Source of the DNA: COMBO-56-21 sp041559015
GTDB taxonomy: Archaea; Thermoplasmatota; Thermoplasmata; UBA10834
Assembly (NCBI GenBank): GCA_041559015.1
Contig: JBFFED010000005.1
Span: 1-64,000, forward strand
Reading direction: 5' to 3'
Length of the DNA: 64,000 bases
Shown: positions 16,901 to 25,820 of the stretch, in pieces
Layout of the letters: each line of letters opens with the position of its first letter
Numbering within the stretch: the first letter of the stretch is position 1
Notes under the pieces: generated by a model
Databases searched by the model: none
Told to the model about the DNA's origin: nothing
Seen by the model: only the letters and a program-made list of their open reading frames with translations
Program-made: the position numbers and the translations under genes

Positions 16901-18991
16901 ATGGCCGAACCCGCAAAGCAGGACAAGACAGTCACCACGAACGCATCAGAGGAGCACAAGAAGGGCGAGAAGGCCCCCAGAGTGGGAGTTTTCGTGTGCC
17001 ACTGTGGCAGCAACATTGCTGGCGTTGTGGACTGCGGCAAGATCCGGGAGACGGCAGAGAAGATCGGCGACGTGGTCGTGGCCAAGGAGAACAAGTACAC
17101 CTGCTCCGACCTCGGCCAGGAGGAGATCATCAAGGCCATCAAGGAGCACGGGGTCGAGAGGGTGGTCGTCGCCGCCTGCTCGCCGAGGCTCCACGAGCCG
17201 ACCTTCAGGAAGTGCATCCAGGAGGCCGGCCTCAACCCTTACCTGCTGCACATGGTCAACATCAGGGAGCAGTGCTCCTGGGTCCACGGGCACGAGAAGG
17301 CCAAGGCGACAGAGAAGGCCTCCGAGCTGGTCAAGATGGGCGTCTCGAAGGCCTCGAGGCTCGAGCCGCTCGAGGCCAGGGAGGTCCCGGTCGAACCGAG
17401 CTCGCTCGTGATAGGCGGGGGAGTCGCGGGGATCCAGGCCGCGCTCGACCTGGCGAACATGGGGTTCAAGGTCTACATGGTCGAGAAGGAGCCCAGCATA
17501 GGCGGCAAGATGGCCATGCTGGACAAGACGTTCCCGACGGGTGACTGCGCCATATGCATACTCGCGCCCAAGATGGTCGAGCTGTCCAGGCACCCCAACA
17601 TCACGCTTCTCTCGTACTCCGAGATCGAGGAGGTCAAGGGGTACATAGGCAACTACGATGTCAAGGTCCGCAGGAAGGCAAGGTACGTCAAGGAGGACCT
17701 CTGCGTCGGGTGCGGGGTTTGCGCGGAGGCCTGTCCGGTCAAGGTCGACAACGAGTTCGACCTCGGGTTCGGCCAGCGCAGGGCGATATACGTGCCCTTC
17801 CCCCAGGCGGTCCCGCTCAAGTACACCATAGACAAGGAGCACTGCCTGCACTTCAAGTCCGGCAAATGCCTCCTGTGCGTCAAGGCCTGCACCAACAACG
17901 CGATCGACCACAAGATGGAGGACGAGGTCGTCAACCTGAAGGTCGGCACCATCATCGTCGCCACTGGCTACGACATTTATGTGCCCATGAGAAAGGGCGT
18001 CTACAAGTACTGGGAGTACGAGAACGTCATCACCGGGCTGGAACTCGAAAGGCTGCTGAACGCCTCCGGGCCCACAGGCGGTCACCTGGTCAGACCATCT
18101 GACGGGGAGCGGCCCCTGAAGATCGCGTTCATTCAATGCGTGGGCTCCCGCACCAAGAAGATCAACAAGAACTACTGCTCCAGGGTCTGCTGCATGTACG
18201 CTATCAAGAACGCGCAGATCATCATGGAGCACGAGCCTGAGACTGAGATCTCCGTATACTACAACGACATCAGGGCCTTCGGGAAGGGGTTCGAGGAGCT
18301 GTACCACAGGGTCAGGGAGGAGTACGCGGTCGAGTTCATCAGGGGCCGGCCCGCGAAGCTCACGGAGAACCCCGCCACCAAGAACATCACGATCAGGGCG
18401 GAGGAGACGCTCCTGAACGAGATCACCGAGAGGGAGTTCGACCTCGTGGTCCTGTCGACGGGGCTCATACCCTCCGAGGGAAGCAAGAACGTCGGCAAGG
18501 CGCTGGGGCTCACTACCACCCCCGACGGATTCTTCGCGGAGGCGCACCCGAAGCTGCGGCCGGTCGACACCGCCCTGGACGGCGTGTACCTGGCGGGTTG
18601 CGCCCAGGGACCGAAGGACATACCTGACAGCGTCGCCCAGGCCAAGGCCGCGGCGTCATCCGCGGCGGCCCCCATGTTCGCGAAGAAAGTCACTATCGAG
18701 CCGCTCACAGCGTCCGTCGACGAGGACCTGTGCGTCGGATGCGGGTTGTGCGTCGAGCTGTGCCCGTACGGCGCCCCGGAGCTGGTGACGGTGGAGAAGG
18801 GAGGCACGAAGGCCAGGATCATCGAGGCCCTGTGCCACGGGTGCGGCACATGCGCGGCGTCGTGCCCACAGAAGGCCATAGCCTGCAAGCAGTTCACGGA
18901 CGAGCAGATATTCTCCGAGATACTCGCCGCGCTCGGGGGAGAGGGCAAGAAGGCCAACGACCGCAAGAAAGCCGAGGTGGGGGTGAGCTGA
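16901..18991 (+). CDS. hdrA: Heterodisulfide reductase subunit A (stand-alone, full length)
   Basis: 696 residues from ATG 16901, behind a strong Shine-Dalgarno. HdrA carries the FAD thought to bifurcate electrons between ferredoxin and HdrB. Order: N-terminal domain (27-165, VGVFVCHCGSNIAG); FAD Rossmann motif VIGGGVAGIQAALDLA (about 169); cluster-ligand region KTFPTGDCAICILAPK; inserted ferredoxin domain (CVGCGVCAEACP at about 267, with the second set CLHFKSGKCLLCVKAC); C-terminal ferredoxin with two [4Fe-4S] sites (CVGCGLCVELCP, about 610; CHGCGTCAASCP, about 645). This is the canonical layout. It is the first gene of an operon with hdrC and hdrB, and hdrC starts 1 nt after its stop. Confidence 0.95.
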   Translation: MAEPAKQDKTVTTNASEEHKKGEKAPRVGVFVCHCGSNIAGVVDCGKIRETAEKIGDVVVAKENKYTCSDLGQEEIIKAIKEHGVERVVVAACSPRLHEPTFRKCIQEAGLNPYLLHMVNIREQCSWVHGHEKAKATEKASELVKMGVSKASRLEPLEAREVPVEPSSLVIGGGVAGIQAALDLANMGFKVYMVEKEPSIGGKMAMLDKTFPTGDCAICILAPKMVELSRHPNITLLSYSEIEEVKGYIGNYDVKVRRKARYVKEDLCVGCGVCAEACPVKVDNEFDLGFGQRRAIYVPFPQAVPLKYTIDKEHCLHFKSGKCLLCVKACTNNAIDHKMEDEVVNLKVGTIIVATGYDIYVPMRKGVYKYWEYENVITGLELERLLNASGPTGGHLVRPSDGERPLKIAFIQCVGSRTKKINKNYCSRVCCMYAIKNAQIIMEHEPETEISVYYNDIRAFGKGFEELYHRVREEYAVEFIRGRPAKLTENPATKNITIRAEETLLNEITEREFDLVVLSTGLIPSEGSKNVGKALGLTTTPDGFFAEAHPKLRPVDTALDGVYLAGCAQGPKDIPDSVAQAKAAASSAAAPMFAKKVTIEPLTASVDEDLCVGCGLCVELCPYGAPELVTVEKGGTKARIIEALCHGCGTCAASCPQKAIACKQFTDEQIFSEILAALGGEGKKANDRKKAEVGVS

Positions 18992-18992
18992 G

Positions 18993-19571
18993 ATGGCCGA
19001 GGTGGAGAAGGTCTTCATAGGCGGCCTGCACGAACAGCTCACCGAGGAGAAGGTCATAGAGGAGAAGGACCTGGACCGTGACTTCGCGAAGGAGATCAGG
19101 AAGTACGGCGGGAAGGACGTCATGACCTGCCTGCAGTGCGGGAACTGCACGGGCGTGTGCCCAATCAGCCTCAAAATCGACTACAAGACCAGGAACATCA
19201 TCAAGTGCTGTCAGTTCGGGCTCAAGAAGTACACCCTCGGGACGCAGTGGGTATGCGCGACCTGCTACCGCTGCTATGAGCACTGCCCCGCGGACCTGAA
19301 CCCCGCGGAGGTCATGATAGCGCTCAGGCACATAGCGATCAGGGAGGGCATCATACCGCCGTTCGTGAAGACGGCCGCGACCAACCTGGTCAGGTATGGC
19401 CAGAGCGTCAGGCCTGACCCCGAGATTGACAAGATAAGGGTCGAGCTCGGTCTCAAGCCGGTCCATGCGGACGCGGACCAGCTGAGGGCTGTTGTCAGGG
19501 AGATCCAGACCCTCGTCCACGCGACCAAGTACGACAAGCTCATAGGCATACTGGAGGAGGTGAAGGTGTGA
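18993..19571 (+). CDS. hdrC: Heterodisulfide reductase subunit C
   Basis: 192 residues, cytosolic. It has two [4Fe-4S] binding sites, CLQCGNCTGVCP (about 45-56) and CATCYRCYEHCP (about 89-100), with conserved LNPAEVMIALR between and after them. It passes electrons from HdrA to the catalytic HdrB. Length matches HdrC of methanogens and Archaeoglobus-type Hdr. The GTG of hdrB overlaps its stop (GTGA). Confidence 0.95.
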   Translation: MAEVEKVFIGGLHEQLTEEKVIEEKDLDRDFAKEIRKYGGKDVMTCLQCGNCTGVCPISLKIDYKTRNIIKCCQFGLKKYTLGTQWVCATCYRCYEHCPADLNPAEVMIALRHIAIREGIIPPFVKTAATNLVRYGQSVRPDPEIDKIRVELGLKPVHADADQLRAVVREIQTLVHATKYDKLIGILEEVKV

Positions 19572-20485
19572 ATTCCTACCTCTACTTCTTCGGATGTGTC
19601 ATCCCCAACAGGTACCCGGGCGTCGAGTACGCCGTCCGATGGGTCACGGGGAAGAACGGGTTCGATATGGACGTGAAGAACTGCGAGGAGTTCTCGTGCT
19701 GCCCTGTCCCGGGCATATTCTACTCCACGGACAAGGACACATGGCTCCTGCTGGCGGCCAGGAACCTAGTTCTGGCGCAGCCTGAGAAGAGGGACATCCT
19801 GACCGTCTGCAACGGATGCCTCGCCTCCCTGCTGAAGGCCACCGAGTACCTCCAGGAGCCCAAGAACATGGGCAGGGTGAACCGCATGCTGGCCAAGGTC
19901 GGCAAGAAGTACACGGGGATACCTGTCAGGTCTGAGGGCAGAAGGAAGATCTTCGAGCCCGTCAAGGTCAGGCACTACATCGAGGTCATGGCGAACGACA
20001 TCGGCACCGATGCGATCGCCGAGCATACCAAACACCCTCTCAAGAACCTGAAGGTGGCGGTCCACTACGGCTGCCACTACCTGAGACCGACCGAGCACGC
20101 CCAGTTCGATGAACCCAACGACCCCGTCCTCCTCGACAGGATAGTCGAGGCGTGCGGCGCTGCCAGCGTGGACTACGAGGACAAGCACGACTGCTGCGGC
20201 GCAGGCGGAGGAGTCAGGTCTCACATAGTCGAACTGGCGAACTCGCTGACACAGGACAAATGCAGGAACATATCGGCCGCGGGGGCGGACTGCATCGTGA
20301 CAGGATGCCCGTTCTGCCTCCTGCAGTTCGACAACGCCCAGAAGAGCTTCGCCAAGGACGGCATCCCCGTGATGCACGTCTCGCAGTTCCAGGCGCTGGC
20401 GATGGGGATAGACCCGATCTCCCTGGGCTTCGACACGCATCACGTATCCGCACACTCACTGCTCAGAAAGATCAGGGGGTCCTGA
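19568..20485 (+). CDS. hdrB: Heterodisulfide reductase subunit B (catalytic CCG-domain subunit)
   Basis: 305 residues from a GTG overlapping the hdrC stop. It has two cysteine-rich CCG domains: the first with YFFGCVIPNRYPG, NCEEFSCCPVPG and CNGCLASL; the second with HYGCHYLRPTEH, KHDCCGAGGGVRSH and TGCPFCLLQFD. In methanogens these hold two non-cubane [4Fe-4S] clusters that cleave CoM-S-S-CoB. No mcr genes are in the window, so the disulfide or other thiol substrate here is open. It is followed 5 nt later by mvhD. Confidence 0.95.
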   Translation: MNSYLYFFGCVIPNRYPGVEYAVRWVTGKNGFDMDVKNCEEFSCCPVPGIFYSTDKDTWLLLAARNLVLAQPEKRDILTVCNGCLASLLKATEYLQEPKNMGRVNRMLAKVGKKYTGIPVRSEGRRKIFEPVKVRHYIEVMANDIGTDAIAEHTKHPLKNLKVAVHYGCHYLRPTEHAQFDEPNDPVLLDRIVEACGAASVDYEDKHDCCGAGGGVRSHIVELANSLTQDKCRNISAAGADCIVTGCPFCLLQFDNAQKSFAKDGIPVMHVSQFQALAMGIDPISLGFDTHHVSAHSLLRKIRGS

Positions 20486-20490
20486 GAACA

Positions 20491-20943
20491 ATGGAGGCTT
20501 CAACCAATGCACCGGCCCAGGAGGCAGCCTACGAGCCGAAGATAATCGCTTTCTGCTGCAACTGGTGCTCGTACGCTGGCGCGGACCTCGCGGGCACGAC
20601 CAGGCTGCAGTATCCCCCGAACGTCAGGATCATCAGGGTCATGTGCTCGGGCAGGGTCGACCCCGCATTCGTGCTCAAGGCGTTCACCCTGGGTGCGGAC
20701 GGCGTGATTGTAGCAGGGTGCCACCCGGCGGACTGCCACTACATCAACGGCAACGAGAAGACCGCCATGAGGGGGGACTTCCTCAAGTCGTTCCTCGAGG
20801 ACGCGGGCATCGAGAGCCAGAGGTTCAAGGTAGAATGGATCGCGGGCTCGGAGGGGCGCAAGTTCGCCGAGACCGTCAAGAAGATGGTGGTGGAGCTGGA
20901 GAAGCTGGGGCCGATAGGCCAGGAGGCTGCTGCTGATGGCTGA
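20491..20943 (+). CDS. mvhD: MvhD-type iron-sulfur electron-transfer subunit, copy 1
   Basis: 150 residues. The pattern AFCCNWCSYAGADLAGTTRLQYPP plus RVMCSGRVDP and GCHPADCHY is the MvhD signature. MvhD carries a [2Fe-2S] cluster and links a hydrogenase or formate dehydrogenase to HdrA. ATG 20491 was chosen over the longer open frame. It overlaps the following double HdrA by 8 nt. No hydrogenase gene lies in this first cluster, so the electron donor must come from elsewhere. Confidence 0.93.
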   Translation: MEASTNAPAQEAAYEPKIIAFCCNWCSYAGADLAGTTRLQYPPNVRIIRVMCSGRVDPAFVLKAFTLGADGVIVAGCHPADCHYINGNEKTAMRGDFLKSFLEDAGIESQRFKVEWIAGSEGRKFAETVKKMVVELEKLGPIGQEAAADG

Positions 20944-23900
20944 GAAGAAGGTCGGCGCCGTCCTCGTGGTCGGCGGAGGGCCCGCGGGGATGCAGGCTGC
21001 CCTCGACCTGGCGGACTCGGGCTACAAGGTGTACATCCTCGAGACCACAGCGAGCATAGGCGGCACGATGGCCCAGCTGGACAAGACCTTCCCGACGAAC
21101 GACTGCTCGATGTGCATCCTCTCCCCGAAGCTCGTCGCGACGGGCAGGCACGAGAACATCACCATGCTGACCCATGCCGAGCTCAAGAAGATCGAGGGCA
21201 AGGCGGGTAACTTCAAGGTCACACTCAACAGGCATTCCAGATACATAATAGAGGAGAAGTGCACGGGCTGCGGAGTGTGCGCCGAGCACTGCCCTGTCGA
21301 GGGGGTCAACTCGTTCGACAGGGAGATGGCCCCCGCGAAGGCCATCTACGTGCCCTTCCCGCAGGCCGTCCCACTCGTGTACACGATCGACCGGGGGCTA
21401 TGCATCGGCTGCGGCGTGTGCGAGAAGTTCTGCGAGGCCACGGCCATCCAGTACTCCCAGAAGCCGGACAAGGAGGAGGTCCTGGAGGTCGGGGCAGTCA
21501 TACTCAGTCCCGGGTACGATGTCTTCGAGGCTGGCAGGAAGGTGGAATACGGCCATGGCACGTTCCCGAACGTGCTGACGAACATCGAATTCGAGAGGAT
21601 GCTCAGCGCCTCCGGCCCGACTGAGGGGCACGTCATAAGGCCGTCGGACGGCGATGTGCCGAAGAAGATAGCGTTCATACAGTGCGTCGGATCGAGGGAC
21701 TCGCAGACCGGCAACACCTACTGCTCTTCGTACTGCTGCATGGCCGCCCTGAAGCAAGCGGTCATAGGCCAGGAGCATGTCCCCGGCCTGCAGACGAAGA
21801 TATTCTTCATGGACACCCGGGCGTTCGGGAAGGAGTTCGAGGAGTACCTGTTCAGGGCCGAGAACGAGTACGGGGTCCAGGTGCTCAGGAACACGAGGGT
21901 GCCCAAGGTCCAGGAGGACCCCAGCACGAACAACCTCATGATATACTACCACGAAGGCCCCGAGATCAAAGAGGAGGTCTTCGACATGGTGGTGCTCTCG
22001 GCGGGGGCGCAGCCTCCGGCGTCCGGAGCTGCCGCAGCCAAGATCATGGGCATCGAGCTCAACAAGTTCGGCTTCTGCGAGACTGACGACCTCAGTCCTG
22101 TGGAGACTTCGGCGCCAGGGATCTTCGTTTGCGGGGCGTTCTCCGGCCCGAAGGACATCCCCGACTCCATCGCGCAGGCCAGCGGCGCTGCGGGCAAGGT
22201 GGCCGCGCTACTCTCAGAGGAGAGGGGGAAGCTCGTCGCGAAGAAGGAGTACCCTCCCGAGAAGGACGTCTCGGGAAAGCCCCCCAGGATAGGCGTGTTC
22301 GTGTGCCACTGCGGGATCAACATCGGTTCCGTGGTGAACGTCCCGGAGGTCATGGAGTATGCGAAGTCCCTCCCCAACGTGGCGTACGTCGAGAGGAACC
22401 TCTACACTTGCTCTGGGGACACCCAGAAGAAGATCAGGGAGGTCATCGACAAGCACGACCTGAACAGGGTCGTGGTCGCGAGCTGCACGCCCAGAACTCA
22501 CGAGCCGCTCTTCCAGAACACGATCCGGGAGGCGGGCCTGAACAAGTACCTGTTCGACATGGCCAATATCAGGGACCAGTGCTCCTGGGTGCACAGGCTG
22601 GAGCCAGAGAAGGCCACACAGAAGGCGAAGGACCTTGTCAGGATGGCCGTCGCGAAGGCGGCCAAGTTGGAACCCCTGCCGCAGCCCAAGATACCTGTCA
22701 CGCACGCAGCCCTCGTCATAGGGGGAGGGCTCAGCGGCATGGCCGCCGCGCTCGAGATAGCCAAAGCCGGCTTCGAGGTCCATTTAGTGGAGAAAGACAA
22801 GGCCCTCGGAGGGCACCTCAGAAGGATATACCACACCCTAGCGGGCATCGACCCGCAAGAGGCTTTCGAGAGCCTCAAGAAGGAGATCTCGGAGAACAAG
22901 AGGATCAAGGTGCACCTCGGGACTGAGGTGGCCGAGGTCAAGGGGTACATAGGCAACTTCGAGTCCACCCTGAAGAACGGCGAGAAGGTCAAGCACGGGG
23001 CTGTCGTGGTCGCCACGGGCGGCATCGAGTACGAGCCCAAGGAATACGAGTTCGGCAAGCACAAGAAGGTCATCCGGCAGACCGAGCTCGGAGAGCTGCT
23101 CCATAGCAAGAAATTCAAGGCCGAGAACGTGGTCATCGTGCAGTGTGTCGGCTCCAGGAACGAGGAGCACCCGAACTGTTCCAGGATATGCTGCTCGACC
23201 GCCCTGGCCAACGCAGTCAAGATCAAGAACGATCACCCGGAGACAAACGTGTTCGTCCTCTACAGGGACATCAGGACCTACGGCTTCGCGGAGGAGCACT
23301 ACAACGAGGCTTCCAGGCTGGGCGTCACCTTCCTCAGATACGACCCCGCCTCCCCGCCGAAGGTCACCTCGAAGGGGGACGACCTCTTCGTGGAGGTGGA
23401 CGAGGTCTTCATCGAGCAGGCGGTCCGCATCAAAGCGGACTATCTGGTGCTCAACGCAGCAGTACATCCGAACCCCGACAACCAGGAGCTGGCCAAGCTG
23501 CTGAAGGTCCCGCTCAACAAGGAGGGCTTCTTCCTGGAGGCGCACATGAAGCTGAGGCCGGTCGACTTCGCCACCGACGGGATATTCCTGTGCGGTCTGG
23601 CGCACTCGCCCAGGCTCATAGGCGAGAGCGTCTCCCAGGCGCTCGCGGCCGCCGCCAGGGTCAACACGGTCCTGTCGAAGGAGTTCATCGAGGCCGAGGG
23701 CGTCGTCAGCGTCGTCGACGAGGACAAGTGCATCGCCTGCGGCAGATGCGAGGAGATCTGCGAGTACGGCGCGCCGAGCCTGGTGGAGGTCAGGCCAGGC
23801 GTCATGAAGTCCAAGATCAACGAGGCGCTCTGCAAGGGCTGCGGGTCGTGTGCGGTCGCATGCTGCTCGCGGGCCATCAGCCCGAAGCACTTCAAGACCG

Positions 23901-23968
23901 AGCAGATACTGACGATGATTGAGGCGTGCCTCAAGAATGACCTCGAGCAGGAGGAGGCGAGGACATGA
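20936..23968 (+). CDS. Double HdrA fusion (HdrA-HdrA), copy 1
   Basis: 1010 residues, about 1.5 times normal HdrA, built of two HdrA modules. Module 1 (1 to about 445) lacks the N-terminal HdrA domain and starts directly with the FAD motif VVGGGPAGMQAALDLADSG, then KTFPTNDCSMCILSPK and an inserted ferredoxin domain (CTGCGVCAEHCP, CIGCGVCEKFCE). Module 2 (about 450-1010) starts with the N-terminal domain (IGVFVCHCGINIGS), a second FAD site VIGGGLSGMAAALEIAKAG (about 594), lacks the inserted ferredoxin, and ends with a C-terminal ferredoxin (CIACGRCEEICEYGA, CKGCGSCAVACCSRA). It may replace the HdrA homodimer by a covalent asymmetric dimer with two flavins. It overlaps mvhD upstream and the MvhD-HdrD gene downstream (ATGA). 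Confidence 0.92.
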   Translation: MAEKKVGAVLVVGGGPAGMQAALDLADSGYKVYILETTASIGGTMAQLDKTFPTNDCSMCILSPKLVATGRHENITMLTHAELKKIEGKAGNFKVTLNRHSRYIIEEKCTGCGVCAEHCPVEGVNSFDREMAPAKAIYVPFPQAVPLVYTIDRGLCIGCGVCEKFCEATAIQYSQKPDKEEVLEVGAVILSPGYDVFEAGRKVEYGHGTFPNVLTNIEFERMLSASGPTEGHVIRPSDGDVPKKIAFIQCVGSRDSQTGNTYCSSYCCMAALKQAVIGQEHVPGLQTKIFFMDTRAFGKEFEEYLFRAENEYGVQVLRNTRVPKVQEDPSTNNLMIYYHEGPEIKEEVFDMVVLSAGAQPPASGAAAAKIMGIELNKFGFCETDDLSPVETSAPGIFVCGAFSGPKDIPDSIAQASGAAGKVAALLSEERGKLVAKKEYPPEKDVSGKPPRIGVFVCHCGINIGSVVNVPEVMEYAKSLPNVAYVERNLYTCSGDTQKKIREVIDKHDLNRVVVASCTPRTHEPLFQNTIREAGLNKYLFDMANIRDQCSWVHRLEPEKATQKAKDLVRMAVAKAAKLEPLPQPKIPVTHAALVIGGGLSGMAAALEIAKAGFEVHLVEKDKALGGHLRRIYHTLAGIDPQEAFESLKKEISENKRIKVHLGTEVAEVKGYIGNFESTLKNGEKVKHGAVVVATGGIEYEPKEYEFGKHKKVIRQTELGELLHSKKFKAENVVIVQCVGSRNEEHPNCSRICCSTALANAVKIKNDHPETNVFVLYRDIRTYGFAEEHYNEASRLGVTFLRYDPASPPKVTSKGDDLFVEVDEVFIEQAVRIKADYLVLNAAVHPNPDNQELAKLLKVPLNKEGFFLEAHMKLRPVDFATDGIFLCGLAHSPRLIGESVSQALAAAARVNTVLSKEFIEAEGVVSVVDEDKCIACGRCEEICEYGAPSLVEVRPGVMKSKINEALCKGCGSCAVACCSRAISPKHFKTEQILTMIEACLKNDLEQEEART

Positions 23969-25560
23969 CGGACAAGAAGTTCGACCCCAACATAGTCGCT
24001 TTCTGCTGCAACTGGTGCTCCTATGCCGGGGCGGACCTGGCAGGGGTCTCGAGGATGCAGTACCCCCCGAACGCCAGGGTCATCAGGGTCATGTACTCAG
24101 GCAGAGTCGAGCCATACTTTATACTTAGGGCGCTCGAGCTGGGCGCGGACGGAGTGCTCGTGGCGGGGTGCCACATAGGAGACTGCCACTATCTGTCCGG
24201 GAACGTCGAGGCCGAGAAGAGGATGAAGATGACCGAGGAGGTCCTCGACACGCTCGGCCTGGGCAGCAAGAGGATGCGCCTCGAGTGGATATCTGCCTCC
24301 GAGGGCCAGAAGTTCGCCCACACCATGAAGGAGTTCACCGAGCAGATCAAGGGCCTAGGGGCAAACCCGCTCCCGAAGCCACCGGCGAAGAAGGTCGGCG
24401 ATCCGGCGTCAATCAAGGAGGCAATGAACAGGATCATAGAGGACACCGGTGCCTTCGACTGCGTCGAGTGCGGCAAGTGCACGACCGTGTGCCCCGTGGC
24501 CAAGTACAACCCCGACTTCGCCCCCAGGACGGTCGTCCTGAAGGCGTCGGAGGGGATAGTAGAGAACGTTGCCAGCAACAGGGACGTCTGGACTTGCGTA
24601 ACGTGCGAGCAGTGCAACGCGATGTGCCCATACAAGGTCGACTATTCTGGGTTCATAAGGGGCATGAGGGCCGAGGCGGTCCAGTTCGACAACGCCCCCG
24701 CCTGCTCCCAGGGAGGTCTCATCCATGCAATCATGCGCATCCAGGCGAACAGCGACCTCAAGCAGAACAGGTTGGGGTGGCTCACGCCGGACCTCAAGGT
24801 CGCCGACAAGGGGGAGGTATTCTACTTCACCGGGTGCGTCGCCTACTTCGATGCCATCTTCAAGGAGCGCAACCTGGGGCTGTCTGGCATACCCCAGTCG
24901 GTAGTAAAGATAATGAACAAGGCCGGTGTTACTCCGGTCGTCAGCAACGACGAGGTTTGCTGCGGGCACGACCTCAACTGGACGGGGGACGAGGAAGGGC
25001 TCAAGAAGCTGATGAAGAAGAACGTCGACCTGGTCAAGGCCTCAGGGGCCAAGAAGGTCGTGTTCTCGTGTCCCGAGTGCCTGCGGACGTTCAACCTCGA
25101 CTACCAGGACTTCCTGGGTGACTTCGACTTCGAGATGCAGCATGTGTCGGAGTACGTGGACGACCTCATCCAGGAGGGCAAGCTGAAGTTCAAGAAGGGG
25201 TCCAAGAAGGTCACGTTCCAGGACTCCTGCAGGCTGGGGAGGCACATGGGGATCTACGACCCACCCAGGAACGCCCTCAAGGGGGCGGATGCCCAGGTGG
25301 TGGAGATGGAGAACACCAGGGACAAAGCCGTATGCTGCGGTGTCAGCGCCTGGGCGACCTGCGACGAGATATCCAGGAAGCTCCAGATCGACAGATTCAA
25401 GGAGGCAAAGAAGACCGGCGCTGAGTGCCTCGTCACCGGCTGCTACAAGTGCCTCATACACCTCAGCTGCGCGGTCGAGAACAAGACCCAGGTCCCCAAG
25501 GAGCAGATCGACATACCGATCAAGGACCTGAGCGTGTTCATCGCGGAGGCTCTGGAATGA
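23965..25560 (+). CDS. MvhD-HdrD-like fusion protein
   Basis: 531 residues. Residues 1-140 are a complete MvhD (AFCCNWCSYAGADLAG, GCHIGDCHY). Residues about 165-260 hold an HdrC-like ferredoxin domain (CVECGKCTTVCP, CVTCEQCNAMCPYKV). Residues about 285-531 hold two HdrB-like CCG domains (FTGCVAYFD ... EVCCGHDLN ... SCPEC; QDSCRLGRHMG ... VCCGVSAW ... GCYKC). It therefore joins the electron entry unit and the whole HdrC+HdrB (HdrD-like) exit unit on one chain. Acting with the neighbouring double HdrA it could form a two-polypeptide Hdr complex. It is the last gene of cluster 1. Confidence 0.92.
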   Translation: MTDKKFDPNIVAFCCNWCSYAGADLAGVSRMQYPPNARVIRVMYSGRVEPYFILRALELGADGVLVAGCHIGDCHYLSGNVEAEKRMKMTEEVLDTLGLGSKRMRLEWISASEGQKFAHTMKEFTEQIKGLGANPLPKPPAKKVGDPASIKEAMNRIIEDTGAFDCVECGKCTTVCPVAKYNPDFAPRTVVLKASEGIVENVASNRDVWTCVTCEQCNAMCPYKVDYSGFIRGMRAEAVQFDNAPACSQGGLIHAIMRIQANSDLKQNRLGWLTPDLKVADKGEVFYFTGCVAYFDAIFKERNLGLSGIPQSVVKIMNKAGVTPVVSNDEVCCGHDLNWTGDEEGLKKLMKKNVDLVKASGAKKVVFSCPECLRTFNLDYQDFLGDFDFEMQHVSEYVDDLIQEGKLKFKKGSKKVTFQDSCRLGRHMGIYDPPRNALKGADAQVVEMENTRDKAVCCGVSAWATCDEISRKLQIDRFKEAKKTGAECLVTGCYKCLIHLSCAVENKTQVPKEQIDIPIKDLSVFIAEALE

Positions 25561-25687
25561 ACGAAGAAGCATTTGGGGCCATGATTCAAAGACGAAACTT
25601 GCAGATTCCTTGCAGCGATATTCACGATTCGAGTTCATTTGAGGGCGGATTGTGCCTCACTCCGAAGGTATTCGCAGGAGGGACAGG

Positions 25688-25807
25688 ATGAGGCTAGTGG
25701 GGCAGTCAACGAAACACATAAGACAGAGGATGAAATACGGCAAGAAGACAGCGGATTGCGCAACTACAGTGCCCGGGGGGGCGGAGAATACACACGCAGG
25801 ATCATGA
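25688..25807 (+). CDS. Possible 39-residue ORF between the two hdr clusters
   Basis: ATG at 25688 behind GGAGGGAC, TGA at 25805, 13 nt before the next hdrA start. The product is basic (MRLVGQSTKHIRQRMKYG at its start) with no recognised family. It could be a leader peptide, a gene remnant or chance; codon use is not clearly coding. The surrounding gap 25561-25820 shows no clear TATA box. Confidence 0.2.
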   Translation: MRLVGQSTKHIRQRMKYGKKTADCATTVPGGAENTHAGS

Positions 25808-25820
25808 CGGAGGTCTTTGA

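Noticed and set aside
16946..18547. 533-codon open frame on the minus strand opposite hdrA
   Set aside because: Long antisense frames are common in this GC-rich, codon-biased DNA; the product is Leu/Val/Asp-rich without domains, and the plus-strand hdrA is certain.
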